A DNA stretch of 12,287 nt from assembly GCA_015679605.1 (NCBI GenBank), contig JAAAVE010000865.1, positions 385 through 12,671 on the forward strand, written 5' to 3'. Shown piece by piece: positions 1 through 5,435 of the stretch. The first letter of the stretch is position 1, and each line of letters starts with the position of its first letter. The position numbers and the translations under genes are program-made. The DNA comes from Podila epigama (lineage: Eukaryota > Mortierellomycota > Mortierellomycetes > Mortierellales > Mortierellaceae). Under the pieces are notes generated by a model that saw only the letters and a list, made by a program, of their open reading frames with translations, was not told where the DNA came from and searched no databases.

Positions 1-50
1 GAGAGAGAGAGAGAGAGACTGTGCGTGCGTGTGTGTGTGTGTGTGAGTGT
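1..50. repeat. (GA)n followed by (GT)n dinucleotide repeat
   Basis: Positions 1-19 are uninterrupted GA repeats. About 31-50 is a GT tract introduced by two GTGC units. The GA tract runs off the left edge of the window. Confidence 0.95.
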
Positions 51-402
51 GTAAGAAGGAGAGGGATAAAAAAAGAGAGAAGGGGGAAGAGAAAAAAAAG
101 GTGTGATGTTGCGTGGCACAGTTACAAAAAGCTTGTCTAATGAAGGAGAGGATTGGCAAGGACTCATACCAACCATTAGGCAAAAAAAGTACAACCACGT
201 ATTGTGCATGGTAGAAGGTAGCCGCAACTGATCAAATCTCACGATCCACGGTGGACGGTGCGTCTTTCCATTGTTCATGGATATGATTATTATGACATGC
301 ATCAACCTGTACATACTGTACTCGTCTCTCTCTCTCTCTTTCTCATTTGAAAAGCCTAACACCGCTTCCCAAGCCATCCGCTTCAGCATCCGACTGGGTC
401 TC

Positions 403-419
403 TTTTTTTTTTTTTTTTT
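403..419. repeat. Poly-T tract (17 T)
   Basis: An uninterrupted run of 17 T. It follows a (TC)n stretch at about 327-343 and another short CTCT run. Confidence 0.95.
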
Positions 420-652
420 GTTCAAACCTTATAATAGTCTGACTTTTGACAGAAAGCACACTTCAAAGGTTGGAAATAAAAGCATGTATGAATATGTACG
501 AGGATTGAGAAGCAAGGACTTCAAAAGAAAGATAATTTGCTGTGCTGTTTGCAACAAGAAGCATGTTGACAGCAAGCTGATGGTGGTGGTACAGGTAAGA
601 TTGATGTATGGTTCATTTTGGGACAAGTGCTTGGAGGGAAGAAGAGGAATGA

Positions 653-702
653 ACAGACAGACAGACAAACAGATTGATAGACAGACAGATAGACAGATAG
701 AC
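653..702. repeat. (CAGA)n tetranucleotide repeat, imperfect
   Basis: Tandem CAGA/GATA units with occasional substitutions cover about 50 bp on the + strand. This is the first of several blocks of this motif in the left 2.5 kb. Confidence 0.9.
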
Positions 703-968
703 TCATACAAAGAGGGAGAAGGAAGGAAGCACGTACACACACTTGGGTCGAGTCAGGACAGAGCTTGGACAGTAGCAACAGACCCAAAAGGGGGGCGAAG
801 AAGGATAGGTAGGATGGAGACAAGGGAAAAGAGAGAAGAGAGAGAGAAGAGAGAGCCGTTGATGGACAATGTTGATGTTTGATAATGCGAGTGACGATGG
901 AATGGTGATGGTTCGTGTGTCCGTTGGCCATGCGTCAAGGCGATATTGAAAAGTGCGTGCTTGTGTGA

Positions 969-1062
969 ATGTGTGTGTGTGTGTGTTTGTGCCTGAAGTC
1001 TGTTGGTGTCTGTCTGTCTGTCTTCTCTGTCTTTCTTTCTCACTGTCTGTCTGTCTGTCTGT
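969..1062. repeat. (GT)n tract and (TCTG)n tetranucleotide repeat
   Basis: A GT run at about 969-988 is followed by TCTG units at 1007-1062, interrupted by TCTT/CTTT. The TCTG block is the reverse complement of the CAGA block at 653-702, so the motif has switched strand. Confidence 0.9.
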
Positions 1063-1256
1063 ACACACGATGCATGCAGTGAGCATCTGAAGTGGATGGT
1101 ACTCTTCTCTACCCCGATGTTTGTCTTTGTAAGCATTCAAACCAAAACTGACCCAAAGATATCACTGGCAAGGATGACTGAAGAGAAGGTGTGAATGTGT
1201 GCGTGTGTTTGTGAGGATGACAAAAAGAAAGAGACGGACAGCAATCTCACATCTCA

Positions 1257-1292
1257 CACGCGCGCAAATACACACACATACACACACATATA
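1257..1292. repeat. (CA)n dinucleotide repeat, imperfect
   Basis: CACACGCGCG leads into several CACACA runs separated by TA. The reverse strand gives a spurious Cys/Val-rich reading frame. Confidence 0.9.
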
Positions 1293-1524
1293 CAACAAGT
1301 AGAAAAGAAAAAAGGGTAGAGGGTGCAAGAACGTACAAAACAAGTGCCTTACAAACTTACTTGAACTCGGTTGACACTGTTGGGATGGGCTGGTCAAAGG
1401 GGAAGGAGGCGAAGGTGATGAAGAAAGAAAAGGGGAGTGGAAAGGAGTGGGGCAAAGAGCTAAAAAATACGAGAGCAAAGAAGAAAAAGAAGAAAAAGGA
1501 ACAGCCCAAAAAGTCAAATGGGGA

Positions 1525-1543
1525 GAAAAAAAAAAAAAAAAAA
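1525..1543. repeat. Poly-A tract
   Basis: About 19 consecutive A at the end of a purine-rich, AAG/AAA-dominated stretch (about 1420-1550). That stretch reads as a spurious Lys-rich protein. Confidence 0.9.
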
Positions 1544-1875
1544 GAGTGAGAAGGCGCTTCACAAGGAAAGGGGAACCAGACCAAAATATCACCTCGTTTT
1601 TTTTTCTTTTTTTTCACTTCTATTAGACAGAAATGAGTGCAGTGCAGTGCAACTTGCGTGCTTTACAGAATTAGCCTTGCTTATTGTCTAGCATCATTAT
1701 CTGCTGGGAAGTGGGTTCAAGTGACTAGCAGAAAGTGGTGTACACTATCGGTAGCAAACTATGGTGTGCAGCGGTATATATATGACAAGACTAAAGGCAT
1801 AAAGGTGCCACTCTCTGTTTGCTTTCTACCCATTGTGTCGATATTCGCTTCAGAATGTTTGAGCAAGAAACATAA

Positions 1876-1995
1876 ACAGACAGATCGACAGGCACGCAGA
1901 CAGTCAGGCAAAAAGATACACAGAGACAGACGGACATACACTCGAACACACAGACAGACTGATAGACAAATTGGAGAGACAGACAGACAGACACG
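1876..1995. repeat. Long imperfect (CAGA)n block
   Basis: ACAGACAGA units recur with GGCACG, TACACTCG and similar interruptions over about 120 bp. It has the same orientation as the block at 653-702. Confidence 0.88.
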
Positions 1996-2127
1996 ACAGT
2001 ACGCACACAGACCAAAAAGGATGACAAGGGTACATCAACAATAGAGCTCTACTTGTCTCCTTTCTCCCCCGCATTGGTTCGTGCGTTCTCAGGGACACAT
2101 GGGTGAGAATACGTTGGTCCGTTCGGT

Positions 2128-2260
2128 TTGTGTGTTCTGTCTCTCTGTCTTGTCTGTGTATATTGTTATGCTTATCCTTGTCTCCTGATACCCTGTCCCT
2201 TGTCCCTTTGTCCCTTTGTCCCTGTCTCTTTGTGTGTGTGGAGAGAGAGAGAGAGAGAGA
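2128..2260. repeat. TGTC/TCTG repeats, TCCCTTTG repeats and (GA)n tract
   Basis: TCTGTCTC-type units at about 2128-2160 are followed by several tandem copies of TGTCCCTT/TCCCTTTG (about 2193-2225). A GT run comes next, then an uninterrupted GA tract at about 2240-2260. Confidence 0.88.
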
Positions 2261-2351
2261 AAAAGGCAAAAATAAATAGAAATTGAATCTCGGACGGTGG
2301 CTGTGGGATAGGATGGGGTTTGTCCGTCTGTCTGTGGTCCAAAATAATCGG

Positions 2352-2452
2352 ACGGAGACAGAGACAGAGAGACAGAGACAGAGATTGGCAGAACGGAGGG
2401 AAGAAGGGAGAGACAGACGGAAACACAGACAGACAGACAGACAGACAAACAG
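2352..2452. repeat. (GAGACA)n and (CAGA)n repeat block
   Basis: GAGACAGA units are followed after a purine-rich gap by (ACAG)n ending near 2452. A TCTG-type stretch of opposite orientation lies just upstream at about 2320-2336. Confidence 0.88.
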
Positions 2453-2562
2453 CGAGTTGAGCACCTGTTGGAGAGCATTATTGGCTGGTTGCGCCCATCC
2501 ATTCACTCACTCAGCTTTCAACTTTAGAGTTACAATCCATTCCCATTTCTGCCATCTGTCTT

Positions 2563-2650
2563 GTGCAAGAGTGTGTTTGTGTGTATACGTGTGTCCTTGT
2601 TTGTATTTGTGTTCAAGTGTGTGTACAAGTGTGTACGTGTGCACAAGTCT
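2563..2650. repeat. GT-rich degenerate repeat
   Basis: TGTGTGTTTG/TGTGTACAAG-like units recur over about 90 bp. Both forward frames give artefactual Cys/Val-rich peptides. Confidence 0.8.
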
Positions 2651-3154
2651 GCTTCAGTAACTGTGTGCAAGGGTATTGCATGTTTGTCTACTTTTACCCT
2701 CTGTACGATATTTGCCAACCTGCGTATATGCAAAAGCACATTTTGGTGGCAATGCTCGTGCACTGCACTGTAGTCGACATCAATGGATATCGCAGTTTGT
2801 TGTTAGTTGACACAATCGTTCCGTTAGGGCATTCTTCGGGAAAAAGTGGAAAGGATTTGACTCCTTCAGACTTGCGGCGATGGCGAAGCTAACCTCATTT
2901 ACCTTGTTTGTCTCGTTTACCTCAGGTAACATCAACTATGAGCTGCGCTGCGCTGCTGCCGTTTCCGAAAAATCGCATGGTTTGACATGCGGAGTGGTCA
3001 TTTTTTTTATTTTTTTTTGACGCGCACTGTCAAATTGCCATTTAGAGTCTGCGGCGAGATGTCATAGAAATGCAACAGGCGGTTGCAACTTTGCAACGAC
3101 GTACTACAGAAAGCAAAGCAAGGATGTGTGTTTTGTTTGCGAAATAGTACCTGG

Positions 3155-3161
3155 TATAAAA
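3155..3161 (+). promoter_or_regulatory. TATA box of the small mitochondrial-type protein gene
   Basis: The sequence GGTATAAAAGG matches the eukaryotic TATA consensus well. It lies about 170 bp upstream of the ATG at 3325, which leaves room for a start site near 3185-3195 and an A-rich leader of about 130 nt. The leader has no ATG apart from one at 3172, which would fall at or before the predicted transcription start. Confidence 0.65.
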
Positions 3162-3324
3162 GGAACGTTGTGTGACAGGAACACTTCAAACTTTCAACCA
3201 ACAAACCATTCCAACCAGCACTAGAAAAAAAAATAAGAGAAATATCTCTTCAATAAGCAACACTCCCCACTCCAAAAATACAGACACACATTACCCTAAA
3301 CCCCCCAAACTACCCATCATAACC

Positions 3325-3540
3325 ATGACTTTGGCTCTCTCGTCCGCCGCTGTGCTTCGTGCTCCCGTCCAAGCTGCCCTTCGTCGCCAGTACACAACTG
3401 CTTCATCTTCGGCTGGAAATTCCTCTACCGTCGCACAACCTGTCGGCCATTCGACGAAACGACTTGTTGGTGCCTCAGTCGTGTCTGCTGTCCTAGGTGC
3501 TGATGCCACCTGCGCCTATTTTTACTTTAAAAACAAGTAA
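3325..3540 (+). CDS. Small single-span mitochondrial-type protein (71 aa), unidentified
   Basis: I do not recognise the family. The product has 71 residues. Residues 1-23 look like a mitochondrial presequence: rich in Ala, Leu, Ser and Arg, with no acidic residue, and ending in RRQY followed by TTAS, which resembles a processing-peptidase site with Arg at -3 or -2. A Ser/Thr-rich stretch follows to about residue 45. Residues 47-67 then form one hydrophobic segment (VGASVVSAVLGA...CAYFYF), and the protein ends in the basic tail KNK. A small inner-membrane or respiratory-complex accessory subunit is a reasonable inference. The start at 3325 was chosen because ACCATGA is a fair start context and it begins the presequence; the upstream in-frame ATG at 3172 would add Asn/Thr/Lys-rich leader. 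The gene is intronless, with an AATAAA signal downstream at 3613. Confidence 0.6.
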   Translation: MTLALSSAAVLRAPVQAALRRQYTTASSSAGNSSTVAQPVGHSTKRLVGASVVSAVLGADATCAYFYFKNK

Positions 3541-3612
3541 ACATGGACGAGAGAGAGATAGAGAGAAAAGAAAAAGAAAAGTCTATAGAGATACAAAGTC
3601 GTAAAGAAATAC

Positions 3613-3618
3613 AATAAA
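3613..3618 (+). terminator. Polyadenylation signal AATAAA
   Basis: A canonical AATAAA lies about 73 bp after the stop codon of the 71-residue protein gene, in an A-rich 3' region. The site is inferred from motif and spacing only. Confidence 0.5.
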
Positions 3619-3659
3619 GAAAAAGTCTCTTGTTTATGAGCAAATATTTCTCTTTCTAG

Positions 3660-4185
3660 TTTTAAAGCACATTTTATGCGATTAGCAGCGCGCGTTTGTT
3701 TGGCAAGGAAAAAAAGACTCTTTAATAAAATTGTACAAGTTGCATGAGGGTTGTTGTGACTTGAAAGAACAAAACGATAAAAAACAATTATTAAAAAAAA
3801 AGATAAAGTAGGAAGTACAAAGAAGAGACCCGGAAGTGGTAACGCTTCTTTTTTGACTTAATGGAAAAAAACAAAGGAGTTGGGGAAGAAAAAGACGTTG
3901 AAAATAGAAAAAAAAATATGATTACGTTCCGGAATCTTGAAATGTAACATTTGTCTGATCTACGGCATGGAAAGCTTTCTTTTCTGGCTTTGCTTGAATC
4001 CTATCCCCTTTGTTGATCCATCAAGAAAGAAAAAGAGCTGGCCATCTCTTCATTCTCCTTGTTGCTATTGTCGTCTTCATTACTCCAGCTCTTTATAATA
4101 TTCGTTTGTATTGTATGTCCTTGCAATTATGGTTGTTTGTTGTTTGTTGTTTGGTGATACGGTGAACGAGGATATTTCCGACGCT
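3660..4185. other. AT-rich intergenic space between convergent genes
   Basis: This is the space between two convergent small genes. It presumably contains both 3' untranslated regions, including a TTTGTTG repeat at about 4134-4154 in the tail of the minus-strand gene. I see no further coding sequence, tRNA or structured repeat here. Confidence 0.6.
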
Positions 4186-4189
4186 TCGT

Positions 4190-4363
4190 TTAGACACCCA
4201 ACATGTCACCAAGGCTGCGAAGGAAGGTAACGGCAAGGCCAAAGACGGCGACAGAGATGGCAATGCTAGTGTTGCCAGCACGCTTCTCGGGAGCAGTGAT
4301 TTCAGAGCGAATGAAGTTGGTAATGGCGTTGCCGCTGTTCTTGGATGCAATCTTCTTGACCAT
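4190..4363 (-). CDS. Small tail-anchored protein, TOM6-like (57 aa)
   Basis: The product has 57 residues: a basic start (MVKKIASKNSG), an amphipathic middle (about 12-32), and one membrane segment at about 33-50 (IAISVAVFGLAVTFLRS). It ends LGDMLGV. Size and layout resemble TOM6, the small outer-membrane subunit that stabilises the TOM import complex. TOM6 proteins carry one C-terminal membrane span containing an aromatic-x-x-G-x-x pattern, followed by a short acidic/Leu ending such as S-x-x-x-D-x-L. The resemblance is by eye and the family is short and divergent, so the name is tentative and I give no symbol. The start at 4363 has a strong context (ACAATGG). The only upstream in-frame alternative is a non-ATG codon. 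The putative snoRNA host lies directly upstream on the same strand and could be its 5' leader. Confidence 0.55.
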   Translation of the reverse strand: MVKKIASKNSGNAITNFIRSEITAPEKRAGNTSIAISVAVFGLAVTFLRSLGDMLGV

Positions 4364-4584
4364 TGTGATTATGTGAAAGTGTTTGAAATGTGAGTGAGAG
4401 ATCGGGTAACAACAAAGGCCAGCCTTTTTGTTCAAAAAGTGGGTAATGTGACTTCTTTTCTGATTTTTTTTATTTTATTTTCTTTTTTAAACTATCTGTG
4501 GAAATTACTTGTCAAAGACCTATTCCAACACAGAAAATAAAAAAATCATTAGTCAAAACATGAACGATTTTTTTAACTGAGGTG

Positions 4585-4598
4585 ACAAGCGTCCTTGT
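4585..4598 (-). other. Small hairpin just 3' of snoRNA-like copy 1
   Basis: ACAAG and CTTGT form a 5-bp stem with a 4-nt loop. It sits between the closing stem of copy 1 and the CTCAG acceptor. It aligns with a longer hairpin at the matching place after copy 2. Confidence 0.4.
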
Positions 4599-4599
4599 A

Positions 4600-4697
4600 T
4601 CGTTTTTTTGTCAGAGGTTTAATTTAGGTAGCTAGTTTTTTTTCGTCAGTGTGCAGAATGCACATACAGCCAAATGCCAGAATCATCATTTAAACGA
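4600..4697 (-). ncRNA. Box C/D snoRNA-like element, copy 1
   Basis: Read on the minus strand, a perfect C box ATGATGA (4689-4683) is followed 68 nt later by a D box CTGA (4614-4611). An internal CTGA (4649-4646) can serve as D'. The ends can pair: TCGTTT (4697-4692) with AAACGA (4605-4600), although two bases on one side and four or five on the other separate this stem from the boxes. A small hairpin TGTGCA-TTC-TGCACA precedes D'. Bases after the C box contain GGCATTTGGCT, complementary to a conserved large-subunit rRNA stretch as I remember it. No clear C' box is visible. Length of about 98 nt fits C/D snoRNAs. It lies between splice-like signals, which suggests intronic release. The near-identical copy at 4943-5045 supports selection or recent duplication. 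Confidence 0.6.
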
Positions 4698-4739
4698 CAC
4701 AAAATAGAAAGCAAGTCAAGAGCTTTAAAGATTGCTTAC

Positions 4740-4911
4740 CATTTTAAGTTCGTATCTCTCGCCATTAACATAAACATTAAGCCACTGGCGAAAGATCCGA
4801 CAAATCTCGCTCGAAAAAGAACGGCTGTCCAACATAGAAACTAAAAGTACTGAAGCGGAACGAAAACAAACAAAAAAAAATTCGTTAATAATCCGAACTA
4901 GTTCGCGACTT
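4740..4911 (-). other. Putative exon between the two snoRNA-bearing introns
   Basis: If both introns are real, this 172-nt stretch is the exon joined between them (after CAG at 4912, up to ATG at 4740). Its longest open frame (about 66 codons, starting just upstream) has no recognisable domain. It runs through the GTAAGC donor before stopping, so a non-coding host RNA or a 5' leader exon of the TOM6-like gene is more likely than a protein-coding exon. Confidence 0.3.
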
Positions 4912-4918
4912 CTGCATG

Positions 4919-4936
4919 CCAACAAGGCGTTGTTGG
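4919..4936 (-). other. Perfect 7-bp hairpin 3' of snoRNA-like copy 2
   Basis: CCAACAA and TTGTTGG pair perfectly around a 4-nt loop (CGCC on the minus strand). It lies 6 nt beyond the closing stem of copy 2 and 6 nt before the predicted 3' splice site. Confidence 0.5.
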
Positions 4937-4942
4937 TTGTAT

Positions 4943-5045
4943 AATTGTTTTTTTGTCAGTGGTTTAATTTAGGTAGCTAGTTTTTTATCGTCAGTGTGCA
5001 GAAAGCACATACAGCCAAATGCCAGGTTCATCATTTAAACGAATT
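4943..5045 (-). ncRNA. Box C/D snoRNA-like element, copy 2
   Basis: On the minus strand the C box ATGATGA is at 5034-5028, D' CTGA at 4994-4991 and D CTGA at 4959-4956. The ends pair as AATT and GTTT against AAAC and AATT with one bulged base, a longer closing stem than in copy 1. Over about 95 nt it differs from copy 1 at only about five positions, none in the C, D' or D boxes or in GGCATTTGGCT. One difference falls in the TGTGC/GCACA hairpin before D', shortening its stem from 6 to 5 bp. Spacing between copies is 345 nt. A guide sequence next to D (ending AATTAAACC plus one variable base) has no rRNA target I can name. Confidence 0.6.
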
Positions 5046-5049
5046 GAAA

Positions 5050-5067
5050 TGAGAGACTGATCTCTCA
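5050..5067. other. Perfect 7-bp hairpin 5' of snoRNA-like copy 2
   Basis: TGAGAGA and TCTCTCA pair around a 4-nt loop (TCAG on the minus strand). In the predicted minus-strand transcript it lies just before the closing stem of copy 2. Copy 1 has no equally clear counterpart. Confidence 0.45.
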
Positions 5068-5120
5068 ACGAGATCGAATTCAGAACAGAATGTGCAAAAG
5101 CTTACCATTTGTACTTGACT

Positions 5121-5180
5121 GATCCTTCATCAAAACGACAGAGTTGACTACTGGTCAATCGATCGTCATGATGAAGGATC
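5121..5180. other. 60-nt nested inverted repeat in the divergent promoter region
   Basis: The outer arms GATCCTTCATCA (5121-5132) and TGATGAAGGATC (5169-5180) are perfect 12-bp complements. Inside, ACGA/TCGT (5135-5138, 5163-5166) and TTGAC/GTCAA (5144-5148, 5154-5158) continue the stem with small internal loops, leaving a 5-nt apical loop. It lies between the minus-strand snoRNA host and RAD18. It could act as an RNA hairpin in the host's first exon or as a protein-binding palindrome. No function is assigned. Confidence 0.5.
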
Positions 5181-5272
5181 CCAGACCCAAGAAGGGAGAC
5201 ATGAGTGGAAGGAAGGGGGAAGGGGGGATGGGAAGGAACAAGGTGCGCTGAAAAAATTTGCTAAACACAAAA

Positions 5273-5278
5273 TATATA
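5273..5278 (+). promoter_or_regulatory. TATA-like element upstream of RAD18
   Basis: AATATATAG lies about 160 bp before the chosen RAD18 start codon. A start site about 30 bp downstream would give a leader containing one weak-context, in-frame ATG at 5328 before the strong-context ATG at 5436. Confidence 0.35.
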
Positions 5279-5435
5279 GTCGTGGGCCAACACTATTGAA
5301 AACAAGAGAAATACAAGCCACCGAATTTTGAATGCCTCGGTGAAGCGTAGCAAGTCACAAGTGGGGCCATTGAAGAAAGCATGTGTGTCCATTGTCCCTG
5401 CATCTCCTTCCCCATTTTTTTCGCCTTCATCAAAC

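Larger units (their letters stand above)
1..2900. other. Microsatellite-rich intergenic region without a supportable gene
   Basis: No reading frame here has non-repetitive, domain-like sequence, and no splice-consistent exon chain was found. The longer open frames on both strands are Cys/Leu/Ser or Arg/Gln/Thr-Asp-Arg repeats produced by GT, GA and CAGA/TCTG tracts. The less repetitive islands (about 100-300, 420-640, 1625-1870, 2655-2900) are AT-rich to neutral and were not recognised. The region could be the far upstream part of the gene at 3325, or of a gene left of the window. A long non-coding RNA cannot be ruled out from sequence alone. Confidence 0.7.
4577..4739 (-). other. Putative intron carrying snoRNA-like copy 1
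   Basis: On the minus strand the donor is ATG|GTAAGC at 4739. A CTCAG acceptor sits at 4577, placed by alignment to the neighbouring paralogous unit. A second acceptor, ATAG at 4520, has a better branch-like GACTAAT and T-rich tract, so the intron may end there instead (220 nt). The snoRNA-like element occupies the middle. No transcript evidence is available. Confidence 0.45.
4912..5105 (-). other. Putative intron carrying snoRNA-like copy 2
   Basis: The donor is ATG|GTAAGC at 5105 and the acceptor GCATGCAG| at 4912, giving a 194-nt intron on the minus strand. The D box of copy 2 lies 44 nt from the acceptor, a spacing common for intron-encoded C/D snoRNAs. Signals match those of the neighbouring unit, including the unusual placement of the donor directly after ATG. 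Confidence 0.48.

Noticed and set aside
653-2452. CRISPR-like spaced direct repeats
   Set aside because: The repeats are 4-nt microsatellite units without unique spacers of constant length, and the surroundings are eukaryotic.
271-2892. Many open frames of 60-200 codons on both strands
   Set aside because: They consist of translated microsatellites (Cys/Leu/Ser/Val runs or Thr-Asp-Arg-Gln runs), overlap each other on opposite strands and show no domain or splice pattern.
2915-2930. Near-palindrome GTTTACCTCAGGTAAC
   Set aside because: Seven-base arms with one extra T occur once only, far from any start site; too little to call a binding site.
4725-4925. 66-codon frame on the minus strand
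   Set aside because: It crosses the GTAAGC donor, stops just after it, and has no recognisable features. It is better explained as exon plus intron of the snoRNA host.
5168-5251. ATGATGA and CTGA about 75 nt apart on the + strand
   Set aside because: The flanks do not pair, the C box lies within the arm of the 60-nt inverted repeat, and the interior is a plain purine-rich stretch.
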